Assembly (NCBI GenBank): GCA_029259935.1
Contig: JAJDEH010000233.1
Span: 1-57,098, forward strand
DNA length: 57,098 bases
Direction: 5' to 3'
Origin: Planctomycetota bacterium
GTDB taxonomy: Bacteria > Planctomycetota > Planctomycetia > Pirellulales > Pirellulaceae
Shown here: positions 46,018 to 56,298 of the stretch, in pieces
Layout of the letters: the number at the start of each line of letters is the position of its first letter
Position numbering within the stretch: position 1 is the stretch's first letter
Notes under the pieces: model-generated
Seen by the model: only the letters and a program-made list of their open reading frames with translations
Database searches by the model: none
Told to the model about the DNA's origin: nothing
Translations under genes and position numbers: made by a program

Positions 46018-46305
46018 CTAAGAGGATTTGGCGGCCGGCTTTTTGTCGCTTGGCAGATTAAACGGCTTGCGACGGACGACCTTCTTCACGGCACCGCTGC
46101 GAATGCACTGCGTGCAGACTCGCATCGATTTTGTTTCGCCGCTGGCGGTGCTGACCTTGACCCGCTGCAGATTCGGCTTGAACTGACGCCGGGAGATTCC
46201 GGTGACTTTCGTTCCCACGCCGCCTAGGTATTTCGCTTTTCCGCGAGTTTCCACCGAGTTACCCATTTGGGACCGCTTACCGCAAACTTCACAAACCCGG
46301 GCCAT
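46018..46305 (-). CDS. rpmB: 50S ribosomal protein L28
   Basis: A 95-residue protein. The start ATG at 46305 gives MARVCEVCGKRSQMGNSV, as expected for L28. Two pairs of cysteines (CEVC near residues 5-8 and CTQC near residues 65-68) suggest the zinc-binding form. SRRQFKPNLQRVKV is the family core, and the tail is basic (KKVVRRKPFNLPSDKKPAAKSS). Upstream frame extension to 46374 is not supported. Likely starts the rpmB-gatCAB-hemQ run. Confidence 0.95.
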   Translation of the reverse strand: MARVCEVCGKRSQMGNSVETRGKAKYLGGVGTKVTGISRRQFKPNLQRVKVSTASGETKSMRVCTQCIRSGAVKKVVRRKPFNLPSDKKPAAKSS

Positions 46306-46430
46306 GATTCGCCTCGTTTTAAATCGCCAAAATCGTGGAAACTCACAGTATAGCGGTTCAATTCCCGTCTGCAACGCCAGATAGGCGGTCCTGGCGACGA
46401 CCGCGTCTCGGGCCCGGGCTGGCCCCGGCG

Positions 46431-46496
46431 GACCATCACAGCGTCTTCTTCTATTGAAGGCGGGCAGAAGCCTTCAATAGAAACGCTGCGATGGTC
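46431..46496. repeat. 66-bp imperfect palindrome, possible terminator
   Basis: An inverted repeat in the gap between the esterase stop (46508) and rpmB. The inner arms of 13 bp (46449-46461 and 46470-46482, core CTATTGAAGGC) pair perfectly around an 8-base loop. Outer arms of 14 bases (46431-46444 and 46483-46496, GACCATCACAGCGT against ACGCTGCGATGGTC) pair with one mismatch. There is no T-run. It may terminate the upstream minus-strand gene or be a mobile palindromic repeat. Confidence 0.75.
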
Positions 46497-46507
46497 TTCA
46501 TCCACAG

Positions 46508-47917
46508 CTACTTATCGGTCCGGAATGGGGAAGCCGGCAGCCCTTCCTTGTTCATCAGGTTGGGTTCGGCGTTTTGATGCCAACCAAAACGGACGGCGAC
46601 CGGGTTTTTGACCGATTCGGCGGAAACCACAACACAATCGCCGTCGATTTCGGCCTTGGCTTCCACGAATTTCTTGTCTTCGCCCGCGATCGTGAAATGG
46701 GACAGAGCCTTACTGTCACGTGCGGCCAAGCCGCCGGCAACGTGATCGAATTGAATGCGAATCTTGTTGTCTTCGACCTTCATCGACTTGTACAGAGGAC
46801 CACTATAGACCAGGTCGTCCTGGCCGTAGTTCTTGGCCAAAGCCCACAGCGCAAGCCGCTTGCCGACGTCTTGCTTGTTGCGCGGATGAATATCCTTGAT
46901 GTTGCCAATGTCGGTTGTCACCGCCATGCCGGTGTGGGGGATTGCAAGCGTCGCCGTTTGCGCTTCCCAAATTCCCGCCAGCCGCGTCGGATCGCCACCA
47001 TAGCTGTAAGGCGCTAGCTGAACGAAATAGAACGGCAAATCCTTCTTGTTCCATACCGATCGCCAGCCAGCGATTAGGGCTTTCATTTTTTCGTGATACA
47101 GCATGCCTTCGCCATTATTGGATTCGCCCTGATACCAGATCGCGCCGCGAATGGCGTACGGCACCAACGGATGAATCATGCCGTTGTAAAGCGCCAGCGC
47201 CGTTTGATGCTGGACTCGACCGTCCTTGTTTTTCTTGGGAAACGTATCCAAATTGTCGGCGATGTCCTTCAAGGCGGGCACTTGCTTGAAACCGGCGGGC
47301 GGCGTCCACGGTTCAATGCGGGTTCCGCCCCAGTTCGACCCGATCAACCCGATCGGCACGTCGAGTTCCTTATGCAGATTTCGGGCGAAGAAATAGCCAA
47401 CCGCTGTAAAGTTGCCGGCGGTCTGTGGCGTGGTGGCTTGCCAACCTCCGGACTTGACATCGCTTTGCGGTTTGTCCGACGGGACGTGAGGAATCTTAAT
47501 GTGGCGAATGTTGGGGAATTTCGCGGCCGCAATTTCTTCTTTTGCGTTATTCGAACGGCTAACGGTCCATTCCATATTGGACTGTCCGCTGCACAGCCAA
47601 ACTTCGCCCACCAGCACGTTCTTTAGCGTCACCGTGTTGCTGCCGGCAACCGTCACCGTATGCGGACCACCCGCCGGCATTGCCGGAAGCTTGACCATCC
47701 ATTTACCGTCGCTGCCAGCTTTCGCCGTGGCTTTGGCGTCGCCGATTGTCACCGACACGTCCGCGCCTGCGTCGTCCCACCCCCAAATAGGCAGCTCTTC
47801 ATCGCGCTGCAGCACCATGTTGTCGCCAATGATGCTGGGAAGCTTGACTTCGGCCATGGCCGGCAAGGTAGTAAGAAAAGCGAGCGCTGCAAGGAAGAGG
47901 GACCGCGCCAATTTCAT
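46508..47917 (-). CDS. Exported sialate O-acetylesterase-like protein
   Basis: A 469-residue SGNH-fold esterase. The ATG at 47917 gives a signal peptide (MKLARSLFLAALAFLTTLPAMA) and has AGGAG upstream; the ATG at 47968 does not. The SASA family nucleophile motif is seen as EVWLCSGQSNMEWTVSRS (Ser near residue 106), with the GSNWGGTRIEPW and GAIWYQGESNN blocks. The C-terminal Asp/His region appears as IHPRNKQDVGKRLALWALA. Such enzymes remove acetyl groups from sialic acid or polysaccharides; the actual substrate in this organism is unknown. Confidence 0.88.
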   Translation of the reverse strand: MKLARSLFLAALAFLTTLPAMAEVKLPSIIGDNMVLQRDEELPIWGWDDAGADVSVTIGDAKATAKAGSDGKWMVKLPAMPAGGPHTVTVAGSNTVTLKNVLVGEVWLCSGQSNMEWTVSRSNNAKEEIAAAKFPNIRHIKIPHVPSDKPQSDVKSGGWQATTPQTAGNFTAVGYFFARNLHKELDVPIGLIGSNWGGTRIEPWTPPAGFKQVPALKDIADNLDTFPKKNKDGRVQHQTALALYNGMIHPLVPYAIRGAIWYQGESNNGEGMLYHEKMKALIAGWRSVWNKKDLPFYFVQLAPYSYGGDPTRLAGIWEAQTATLAIPHTGMAVTTDIGNIKDIHPRNKQDVGKRLALWALAKNYGQDDLVYSGPLYKSMKVEDNKIRIQFDHVAGGLAARDSKALSHFTIAGEDKKFVEAKAEIDGDCVVVSAESVKNPVAVRFGWHQNAEPNLMNKEGLPASPFRTDK

Positions 47918-48148
47918 GTTCGTATCTCCTAGGGGAGGGATCGGGGGGGTTGGATGGGGCGTGAGCAACAGTACATACGATAATCCGTCCCCGACTCGGA
48001 ATCAATCATCCTCGTTGGTTCACATCAACTCGCGTCCCAGCGTGTGCGAGGCCAAATCGGTGAAGGCTCGCGAAATGTTGTCCTCGATTCAGGCGTAATC
48101 TATCATGGCTTGGCAGTTTGCATTTCTTGAAAACAATTGAGCGACAAC

Positions 48149-51127
48149 ATGATCCACCGCTTGTGTCTTCCCATGTTCTTTCCCGTCATAGCCTTGAGCG
48201 TCGGTGCCTGGAGTGCGGCCGCGGAAGCACAGGAGTCGTTCGGCATTGACCGGCGCGTTCCGTGGACAACTTCGCGGATTACCGGTTCGCCCGAGCCGCC
48301 CCCGCCGTATCGGCTGGAGCGAGTGTATCCCAAGTTGCAGTTCGCCAATCCCGTGATCTTCACCGACGCGCCGGGCAGCGACCGCATGTTTTTGGTTGAA
48401 TTGGAAGGCAAGATCTTTTCCTTTACCGACGACCAAAACCGCGAAACGCCTGATCTGTTTTTTGATTTGGGAAAAAACATTGACGGGATGCGCCGCGCGT
48501 ACGGCCTGACATTCCACCCGCAATTCCAGCAAAACGGCTATTGCTACATTTGCTACGTCTTGGCGGATAACGATCCCGAAGGGACGCGTGTGTCGCGGTT
48601 TCACGTAATCGGCGACGATCCGCCTCGAATTGATCCAGCGAGTGAGAAAGTCCTGCTGACTTGGCGGTCCGGCGGGCACAACGGCGGCTGCCTAAAATTT
48701 GGACCCGACGGCTTCCTCTATATTTCAACCGGCGATGCCGGCCCGGCGTTCCCGCCCGATCCACTGAAGTCGGGCCAAGACGTCAGCAATCTGCGGTCCA
48801 GCATTTTGCGGATCGACGTCGACCGACCCGCCGGTGGCCAGCTCTATTCGGTTCCCAGTGACAATCCGTTTGTCGAATTGGACGAGGCGCGACCAGAAGT
48901 TTGGGCCTACGGATTTCGCAATCCCTGGAAGATCAGCTTCGATCCCGTTAATGGGGCTTTGTGGGTCGGCGATGTCGGCTGGGAAATGTGGGAGATGATT
49001 TATCGCGTTGAACGGGGCGGTAACTACGGCTGGAGCTTGGTGGAAGGCAGCCAAGCCGTGCATCGTGAACGCACCCGCGGACCGACTCCCGTGCTGCCTC
49101 CCACGGTGGAACATTCGCACATCGAATCCCGTTCCATCACCGGCGGACATGTGTATCGCGGTGGCCGACTGAAAGATCTAGTGGGAACGTATGTCTACGG
49201 CGACTACGTGACAGGAAAGATCTGGGGAGTCCGCCACGACGGCAAACAGGTAACCTGGCGCAAAGAACTAGTCGACAGCACGTTGCAGGTGATCTGTTTT
49301 GGAGTCGATCGGCGTGGCGAATTGCATGTGGTGGGGTATGACGGAACGATTCATCAACTGGTTCCCAGCCCGGTCACCGAAGCCAATCGCGAGTTTCCCA
49401 CCAAACTGAGCGAAACCGGTCTGTTCGCTTCGGTCAAGGATCATGAAGTCGCGCCAGGCGTGATTCCCTACAGCATTAATGCCGAACCCTGGGCCGACGG
49501 CGCGATGGCCCAACGTTTTGTTGCCTTGCCGGGCGTGAGCAAACTGGGCACTTACAAAAAGACGAATGTGCAGGCCGGTTACATCAAGGGAATGTGGGAG
49601 TTTCCCACGGACGGCGTGTTAATGAAAACGATTTCCCTAGCGACGGATGCGGGTGACCCAGCGTCACAACGCCGCATCGAAACGCAGATTTTCCATTTCG
49701 ACGTCGATACCTGGCGGGGTTACACGTACGTCTGGAACGACGCGCAAACCGATGCCACGCTGGCCCCCGTGGAAGGAGAGCAGCGAAAGATCGCAATCCG
49801 CGACGCCAGCCAACCATCCGGACAACGTACGCAAACGTGGCGCATCGCCGGTCGCAGCGAATGTCTGTTGTGCCACAGTACGCGTGGCGGCTCGATTTAC
49901 GGCTTCAACCTTGCTCAACTCAACCGCACACATGATTACGGCGGCAGAGTTTCTTCCGCGAAAGTTTTGCCTGATCAATTGCGAACGCTGCTGCACATTG
50001 GCCTGTTTGCCGAGCCGCTGCCGGCGGAGCTTCCGAAAATGACGTCTCCCGCGGATGAAGAGGCCGCCTTGGACGACCGGGCGCGATCGTATTTGCATGT
50101 CAATTGCGCGCATTGTCACCGCCGCGGCGGCGGCGGGACGGCGGCTATCGAACTGATTCGCGACTTTTCCATCGAGAAGACTCATTTGCTCAATGCGCGA
50201 CCGACGCAAGGTACCTTTGCCATTCACGGAGCCGAAGTGCTGACACCCGGCGATCCTTTTCGCAGTGTGCTGTACTATCGCATGGCCAAGTTGGGGCGTG
50301 GGCGGATGCCTTACTTTGGTTCTCAGGTCGTCGACCAGCAGGGTGTGGATCTGATTCACGATTGGATCGCCAATTGGAAGGACGTCCCCGCACCAACCGC
50401 ATCCGTCGCCAAGTTACGGCTGGCGCAAAGAGCCGCGTTGCGGACCTTGGCTTCCGAAAGGTCGCCCACCGACCTGCGTCAACAAGCGGCTGACCAACTG
50501 TTATCGTCGACCAGCGGCGCGATGATCCTATTGCGGGCCGTCGGCAAGCAAGAACTATCGTCACCCGTGCGCGACGCGGTTCTCACAAAGGGTACGGCGC
50601 ACCAGGACATTCAGATTCGAGACCTGTTCGAACGATTTCTGCCCGAAGAAAAGCGAACCAAACGGTTGGGACCGTCGATCGATCCGGGGCAAATTTTGGC
50701 GCTGCGGGGCGACGTCGAACAAGGGCGGAAAGTCTTCTTGAGTACGGCCGGGGTGCAATGCAAAAACTGCCACAAGATCGGCGATCAAGGTGTGGCCGTT
50801 GGGCCCGAATTGACCGCGATTGGCAAGAAGTTTGACCGGGCCCAGTTGTTGGAGAGCATCCTGCAGCCGTCCAAGCAAATCGACCCCAAGTTTCTAACCT
50901 ACTTGGTGGAAACGTCCGCGGGCCGCGTCTTGAGCGGATTGGTCGTGAAAAGATCGGACGACTTGGTCATCCTGAAGAATGCCCAAGGCAAGGATGTCCA
51001 GATTCCCGCTGACGAGATCGAACTGATAGCTCCCCAGCAAAAATCACTGATGCCCGAACTGCAGCTCAGCGACCTGACGGCCGAACAAGTCGCGGATTTG
51101 ATTGCCTTCTTGAGCTCGTTGAAATAA
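48149..51127 (+). CDS. Fusion of glucose/sorbosone dehydrogenase-like propeller, diheme domain and Pirellula-type cytochrome c
   Basis: A 992-residue exported protein (signal peptide about residues 1-27). Residues about 50-400 resemble the glucose/sorbosone dehydrogenase propeller (GLTFHPQFQQNGYCYICYVL, GGHNGGCLKFGPDGFLYISTGD). The middle resembles the SO2930-type diheme family (FPTKLSETGLFASVKDHEVAPGV, ending with CLLCHSTRGG and CAHCHRRGGGG, two CxxCH sites). The C-terminal 150 residues form the Pirellula/Verrucomicrobium heme domain (GRKVFLSTAGVQCKNCHKIG). The ATG at 48149 was taken; a TTG at 48137 is in frame. Role: likely periplasmic sugar oxidation with electron transfer. Confidence 0.85.
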   Translation: MIHRLCLPMFFPVIALSVGAWSAAAEAQESFGIDRRVPWTTSRITGSPEPPPPYRLERVYPKLQFANPVIFTDAPGSDRMFLVELEGKIFSFTDDQNRETPDLFFDLGKNIDGMRRAYGLTFHPQFQQNGYCYICYVLADNDPEGTRVSRFHVIGDDPPRIDPASEKVLLTWRSGGHNGGCLKFGPDGFLYISTGDAGPAFPPDPLKSGQDVSNLRSSILRIDVDRPAGGQLYSVPSDNPFVELDEARPEVWAYGFRNPWKISFDPVNGALWVGDVGWEMWEMIYRVERGGNYGWSLVEGSQAVHRERTRGPTPVLPPTVEHSHIESRSITGGHVYRGGRLKDLVGTYVYGDYVTGKIWGVRHDGKQVTWRKELVDSTLQVICFGVDRRGELHVVGYDGTIHQLVPSPVTEANREFPTKLSETGLFASVKDHEVAPGVIPYSINAEPWADGAMAQRFVALPGVSKLGTYKKTNVQAGYIKGMWEFPTDGVLMKTISLATDAGDPASQRRIETQIFHFDVDTWRGYTYVWNDAQTDATLAPVEGEQRKIAIRDASQPSGQRTQTWRIAGRSECLLCHSTRGGSIYGFNLAQLNRTHDYGGRVSSAKVLPDQLRTLLHIGLFAEPLPAELPKMTSPADEEAALDDRARSYLHVNCAHCHRRGGGGTAAIELIRDFSIEKTHLLNARPTQGTFAIHGAEVLTPGDPFRSVLYYRMAKLGRGRMPYFGSQVVDQQGVDLIHDWIANWKDVPAPTASVAKLRLAQRAALRTLASERSPTDLRQQAADQLLSSTSGAMILLRAVGKQELSSPVRDAVLTKGTAHQDIQIRDLFERFLPEEKRTKRLGPSIDPGQILALRGDVEQGRKVFLSTAGVQCKNCHKIGDQGVAVGPELTAIGKKFDRAQLLESILQPSKQIDPKFLTYLVETSAGRVLSGLVVKRSDDLVILKNAQGKDVQIPADEIELIAPQQKSLMPELQLSDLTAEQVADLIAFLSSLK

Positions 51128-51147
51128 TAACGACCCACCAGCGACGA

Positions 51148-52863
51148 CTACGATCCGTTGGCTTTCTTCGCCTCCGACGGGGCGATGGCCAACTGGTAAC
51201 ATGCGGCTTCTTTGCCGTTGCGGACCAAGAGCTGGTCGCCATGGAGGCACAGATTGTTCCAACTCTTGCCGTCGATGGCTTGAATCTGCCCGAGTTCCTC
51301 GGCACCGTCGGGCGAGATGTCTAGCAACGTCAATTCGCCCTCTTCGCCCAAGACTAGCAAGAGATCGCCCACGAGTAGAACTTGGCCATGTCCGAAGCGG
51401 CCCCGCTTTTTCCACTTTCGCTTGCCGGTTGAAACGTCGGCACATTCCAAAATGCCATCTGAAAGTCCATAAGCGTGGCCCTCGTGCATCACCACGTTGG
51501 TGAATTTCGTCTTCAAGATTGCGTGCTTATGCCAGTCTTCGGTCGCGGAAAATTGGCCGTCCTGGACCGATAGCTGAAAGACCGCCGCGCCTTCACCGTA
51601 TCCTTTCGACGCGAAGATTTTATCACCCGCCAAGACGTGCGTCTGCGAGACGTTGGCACCCGTGTTGCTGCTGCCAGGCCATTCAAATCGCCACAGTTTC
51701 TCGCCAACCGCGTGGCTTCCACCGCTGCTGGCTTGATCGAAAAAGTGACCGCTGACGGTGGCCTCATTCACGATCACAATTTGCCGCACGCCGCCGATGG
51801 TGATTAATGACGGCGAACTATAACTGGCTTGTTGGTCTCCGCCCCGCCAAACTTCTTCTCCCGTCCGTTGGTCATAGGCGACCAGCGATACATAGGGTCC
51901 GCCTTGGGGACCGCCCGCCGGCACGACAACGACATCGTCCACCACCAGCGGGGAATTCGCGCGGCCCCAAGCGATGGCTTTCATGTCTTTTTCCGCGCTG
52001 GCCACACCGAATTGATCGAGAAGGTCGTTACTCCAAATCAAGTCGCCGGTGTCTCCATTCAGGCAGCGAAGGACGCCGGTGGCACCGAGAGCATACACGC
52101 GTCCTTCGTGGATCGTGGGAGTGGCGCGCGGTCCCGTGTCGCCCATGGTCGAATGATGACGAGCCTTTATCGAATGCCACCAGCGAAGCTCTCCCGTCGC
52201 GATTTCGTAACAGGAGACCATCTCCTCGTTGCCCCGTTGCTCCATGGTCACCGCAAAGCCGTTCACGGCGGCAAAGGCGGAATGCCCGGCACCGATCGGC
52301 TGCCGCCAGATCTTCTTGGGAGGATGCTTCGACCAGTCGCGTTGCAAGCGAACATTGGGCAGAACGCCATCGCGCGACGGCCCGAGGAATTGCGGGAAGT
52401 CCGCTGGCGTGGTGGTTTTCAAGTCGATCTGGACGGCTTTCGCCGTGGGCTTAGCTAGCATCGTATCCGCGGGCGGCTCCCAGCGAGGCCGGAACGTTGG
52501 AACGAGATCGGCATCCACGCTGACCAATTCAAACAAACCGAAAAACATCACGACCAAGGTAATGAACGACGCCGATGAAAGCATGCGCGTCCGTATCGTG
52601 AAGTCGCTAGAAAGCAGGTACCAAATCGCCAACGTCATGAACGCCACGAAGCTGGCGATCAAGGTATAAATATTTAACGTGGCCCGGTCGAGCGACGCGA
52701 CTTCATCGAGCCGATAGGCGAATTGTTGGATCGAGACCGCGATGGATATGGCAACGATCACCAGCACAATGACAAACCACGAAGGGAACTTGCTCCTTCG
52801 CGATCGTCCGGACCGCAGCTTCTTGACGGGTCTTTGCGTTTCGTCAGTTGTTTCGGAACTCAT
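51148..52863 (-). CDS. Membrane-anchored PQQ-like beta-propeller protein
   Basis: A 571-residue protein with two or three N-terminal transmembrane segments (FVIVLVIVAISIAVSIQQFA near residue 28 and ASFVAFMTLAIWYLLSSDF) followed by a third near 95. The extracytoplasmic part contains PQQ-like repeats (EIATGELRWWHSIKARHHSTMGD, CLNGDTGDLIWSNDLLDQFG). A GAGAGG ribosome site is 6 bases before the ATG at 52863. ATGs at 52878 and 52896 are alternatives. Convergent with the cytochrome fusion gene (20-base gap). Function unknown. Confidence 0.8.
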   Translation of the reverse strand: MSSETTDETQRPVKKLRSGRSRRSKFPSWFVIVLVIVAISIAVSIQQFAYRLDEVASLDRATLNIYTLIASFVAFMTLAIWYLLSSDFTIRTRMLSSASFITLVVMFFGLFELVSVDADLVPTFRPRWEPPADTMLAKPTAKAVQIDLKTTTPADFPQFLGPSRDGVLPNVRLQRDWSKHPPKKIWRQPIGAGHSAFAAVNGFAVTMEQRGNEEMVSCYEIATGELRWWHSIKARHHSTMGDTGPRATPTIHEGRVYALGATGVLRCLNGDTGDLIWSNDLLDQFGVASAEKDMKAIAWGRANSPLVVDDVVVVPAGGPQGGPYVSLVAYDQRTGEEVWRGGDQQASYSSPSLITIGGVRQIVIVNEATVSGHFFDQASSGGSHAVGEKLWRFEWPGSSNTGANVSQTHVLAGDKIFASKGYGEGAAVFQLSVQDGQFSATEDWHKHAILKTKFTNVVMHEGHAYGLSDGILECADVSTGKRKWKKRGRFGHGQVLLVGDLLLVLGEEGELTLLDISPDGAEELGQIQAIDGKSWNNLCLHGDQLLVRNGKEAACYQLAIAPSEAKKANGS

Positions 52864-53085
52864 GGACCTCTCGACCATCAAAGTCGTCTTCGTCATTCTT
52901 GGGATTTTGCGCGGCCGTCAACGACGCGCCACCCGTGAGTCATAGCGCGCGGGCACACGTCTCTAACGCGTCAGGCACTTCCCAAAGGATAGTGGGAAGT
53001 CGCGAATCCGAAAAGGCGGTCCTTCGACCGGCGAGCCGGGAGGACCACGTTGGCCGCGAGGAGAACCGTTCGTAAGAGCCGAGGT

Positions 53086-53712
53086 TCAGTTCGTAAAAGA
53101 GACGCCCCACCCGACTCTTGATCCATGGTGCCGGCGATGGTGATGATGATGGAAATGGGCGGGCCGGTAGGGCACCGGACGGCCCCAATAGTGGTGCTCT
53201 TCCACGACCACTGGCCGGCTGGGCACGGCGCCGGGCGGCAATGCGGTGACGGGAGGCTGGCTCTGCATCGCGTTCACGACGACATCACTAACTCCTTGAT
53301 TTTTCATCACGATCAGATCGTCTGTCGTGGGACGCTGAGCGACGCCATTGGCGCGAATGTGCGTGTTGATCACTTCGGGGCTCAACCCGGACTGCGACAT
53401 GGCAATGGCTTGGGGCACCGTGACGGCTCCCGCCAGTCGCTGGCCCATTTGCTGTTCGATGATGGCGTTGTTCCGAGCAATGTCGGCATCCACGGCGTCG
53501 CCAATCGCGGCTCCGGTCAGCGCTCCGGCGACCGTTCCAATCGCGGCTCCCGCCAGCGGATTGTCGTTATGTTCGCCGATTGCCGCACCAATTGCCGCTC
53601 CCGCCAATCCGCCCATCGCCGCGCCGCGATCCCGATGATAGGGTGAATTACAGCCGATCGAGGAACAGACCAGGCTGGTCAATGCAAGAGTTACAAAGAG
53701 AGATTTTTTCAT
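53086..53712 (-). CDS. Glycine-zipper lipoprotein
   Basis: A 208-residue lipoprotein (signal peptide with lipobox SSIGC, Cys21). Residues about 31-75 form a glycine-zipper region (GAAMGGLAGAAIGAAIGEHN then LAGAAIGTVAGALTGAAIGD), which can insert in or oligomerise at membranes. The middle has PQAIAMSQSGLSPEVINTHIRANG, typical of these proteins. The end is His/Arg/Pro-rich (PAHFHHHHHRRHHGSRVGW), possibly metal binding. The protein likely sits in the outer or inner membrane envelope. Function unknown. Confidence 0.82.
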   Translation of the reverse strand: MKKSLFVTLALTSLVCSSIGCNSPYHRDRGAAMGGLAGAAIGAAIGEHNDNPLAGAAIGTVAGALTGAAIGDAVDADIARNNAIIEQQMGQRLAGAVTVPQAIAMSQSGLSPEVINTHIRANGVAQRPTTDDLIVMKNQGVSDVVVNAMQSQPPVTALPPGAVPSRPVVVEEHHYWGRPVPYRPAHFHHHHHRRHHGSRVGWGVSFTN

Positions 53713-54227
53713 CGTAAGTTGCTCGAAAGCATGTTGCCCGAAAACGAGACGAGATTGCCACTTAAAATAACTACGATGGCGGATCTTCTTCTGTTCTCAA
53801 GAAGTCTTGGCGGAGGAAAACGGGGTGGGATCGTCGCAGCCGAACGGTGAACCGTCAAGATGGATCGACGGTTCTGTAATGCCGCCCGCGCGTGGGCCAC
53901 TGTTTAGTATCGCCCCACCGCCGTGCGGGGCTGAACTGAAAAACGCCTCTTCGCAGCAGTTCTTGGCTGCCCACGGATGCTGTCTTGCTAGTGCTAGATG
54001 AGTCCTCTTTCAGTTCCATGGCCCCACGGCAGGGAGTGGACGGTATTCCCGTCCTTTGACAAGGAGAGTTCTTCGTTTCTTCCTTCGTCCCATCATTCTA
54101 TACCGACGGCCCGCGCAGACGGGGTGAACGAACGAAGCGCGGGATAAGTTCGTAAAACAAGCCTTGATTGCCCGTTCGGACGGTAGCTATCCTTGACACC
54201 GCGCCTTGCGCTCCTGACGATGACGAC
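53713..54227. other. Divergent intergenic region
   Basis: A 515-base gap between the minus-strand glycine-zipper gene and the plus-strand DUF2079 gene. It should contain both promoters. I see no RNA gene, strong hairpin or convincing small gene. Open frames here (such as 53807-54001) have no recognisable product. Confidence 0.4.
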
Positions 54228-56234
54228 ATGTCCGGCAACACTTCTAGTACGACCGCAATCAATGCCCGCAAGCTTGGCCCTTTGCTGGCGGTTTTGGGAG
54301 CGGCGGGTTGGTTCTGGGCGGTCGCGTTGTTGGCGGTTCGCGAGCATGTCCCCGCCTTCTATCAAGTGGGCGGCACCGCACCGCGATGTTGGGGCTTCTT
54401 CGCACTTTCAAACTTAGGACTGCTGGTGATCGCGATCGTGGCCGGTTTGCTGTGCGCTGGCGCATGGCATAACACGACGAAATCGCCAAGTTCGACACCA
54501 ACGGCGACGCGGTGGTTACTGCTGGCCTGGATCGTGCCGCTGTTGGACTTCTTGCGGCTGCTGGCTGGCGATCCACTGCCCAGCCTGCTGATGCCAAGCT
54601 TCTTCGAGCCGCTATTGATGTGCGCCGTAACCGGCAGCGCGGCGGCGGCCATCTTGCAAGGAATCTCGCTTGGCGGCCGTGGAAAAAACTCAATCCCCAA
54701 CTTCATCTGGCTTGCGTTTGTTTGGCTGCTCGCGATCGCGTTTGGCGTGTGGTGGTTTGTCCAGGGGAAGCAGGCTTACAGCGAATTCATGCTGGGCTTT
54801 CACGACTTCGGCCACTTTGGCCATCGCGTCGTGAACACATGGGAAGGCCGCGGATTTCTGCTGCAGACACCCAGTCTGCCGCCGTTTTGGGACCACTTCA
54901 ATCCAGGGCTTGCCCTACTTGCCCCGCTCTGGGGCCTGTGGCCCGATCCCCAACTGTTCATTCTAGTTCAAGCCGTTTGCTTGGCGTTGCCAGCGCCGTT
55001 GGTATTCGGCATTGCTCGCGCTCACGGAGCCACACGAATCGCCGCCGCGATGTGGGGCGCGGCTTATCTTATGTTCCCATCCCTGGGACTGATGAACTTG
55101 AATTTCTCCTATGGTTGGCATCCCGTGTCTTGTGCTTTGCCGTTTATCTTCGCGGCGATCTGGGCGCTGTCGCGCGGGTGGCCGATCACCGCGGCGGCGG
55201 CGGCGGTGGTCGCCTGCAGTTTTCGAGAAGACGTGATTGTCATTCTTGGTTGCCTGGCCGCCGCCATGGCGATTCAGGCCTGGATCGTCTCGCGCGATCG
55301 AGACCGCAACCAAAATTCGAGCCACGTCGCCTTGCATTGCCATCGGCTGTCGCCACGTACTTGGCTGATCTTGTGGATCCTGCTGATCGTCGCATTCGGC
55401 TTCGTGTACTTCTTTTCGGGCTTTGCTCGCGAACAGCGCGGCCGAATTCTCTACAACTCAAGTTTGGAATACATCTTTAAGATTTCCAGCGTCTACTTCT
55501 TGCTGGCGCTGGCCGTGCCGCTGGGCCTGCGGCCCTTGGCTCGCGCTTGGCCGATCCTGTTGGCCCTGATTCTTCCGCTGGCAGTTTTACTCGTTTGGTC
55601 CGCGCCGCATGCGACAAGCATCGCCTTTCAATATACGACCACGATGCTGCCAGTGCTGTTCCTGGCCGCCATCGCCGGGTCGACGGCGATTGACATAAAA
55701 GGCGCGTCGACGGCCCAGCGCGATTCTATACTTACCTCTCATGCCAGTTACGCCCTGTCCGCCTGCTTGATCGGCTCGGTGTTCTTTGGCGCACTGCCGT
55801 TTACCAGCCAGCCGACGGCTTCGCTCTTGATGGTTTTGACTTATCGCGATCCGGCCGCCCAGGCGCGGCGGCAACCGGGGCTCGCCCTGCGGAGCCTCGA
55901 TCGGGCCGTGATGATGGCAAACCAAAAAGATGCCAGCGTTGTGGCGACCGGCCGCATCGCCGCCCACTTGCTAGGCGTTCGCCGACTGGAGCCGGTTGAT
56001 GAAGCCCACCACCGCTGGGAGGCACTGCGAGCGGAGGCTGGCGAGGGGCGATCTCCGATTGAGATCTTTGATTGGGTGGTTCTCGATCGATTTGAGGAAT
56101 TCCAACAAAGTCTGGAGCACACCAAGCGAATCGAAGAAGCGGCCGTAAAAGCCGGCTATCATATGGTTTACCGCTCCAACGGAGTTGTCGTCTACCAACG
56201 TCCCCCGGCGGAACCGAAAGCGGGCAGCCAGTGA
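54228..56234 (+). CDS. DUF2079 family polytopic membrane protein
   Basis: A 668-residue protein with about 12 hydrophobic segments, starting with [22 protein letters not shown] near residue 16. A large loop has [46 protein letters not shown] (abridged), the DUF2079 pattern that includes FGHFGHR and FWDHFNP. This family is related in fold to glycosyltransferase-type membrane enzymes. The ATG at 54228 is used; 54168 would add a polar leader. A 64-base gap separates it from ispG. Function unknown. Confidence 0.85.
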   Translation: MSGNTSSTTAINARKLGPLLAVLGAAGWFWAVALLAVREHVPAFYQVGGTAPRCWGFFALSNLGLLVIAIVAGLLCAGAWHNTTKSPSSTPTATRWLLLAWIVPLLDFLRLLAGDPLPSLLMPSFFEPLLMCAVTGSAAAAILQGISLGGRGKNSIPNFIWLAFVWLLAIAFGVWWFVQGKQAYSEFMLGFHDFGHFGHRVVNTWEGRGFLLQTPSLPPFWDHFNPGLALLAPLWGLWPDPQLFILVQAVCLALPAPLVFGIARAHGATRIAAAMWGAAYLMFPSLGLMNLNFSYGWHPVSCALPFIFAAIWALSRGWPITAAAAAVVACSFREDVIVILGCLAAAMAIQAWIVSRDRDRNQNSSHVALHCHRLSPRTWLILWILLIVAFGFVYFFSGFAREQRGRILYNSSLEYIFKISSVYFLLALAVPLGLRPLARAWPILLALILPLAVLLVWSAPHATSIAFQYTTTMLPVLFLAAIAGSTAIDIKGASTAQRDSILTSHASYALSACLIGSVFFGALPFTSQPTASLLMVLTYRDPAAQARRQPGLALRSLDRAVMMANQKDASVVATGRIAAHLLGVRRLEPVDEAHHRWEALRAEAGEGRSPIEIFDWVVLDRFEEFQQSLEHTKRIEEAAVKAGYHMVYRSNGVVVYQRPPAEPKAGSQ

Positions 56235-56298
56235 CATTGCCAGATCGGCTGCGGTTAGAAACAATACCGTCCGAACTTGCAAACCCGAGGAAGCCATT

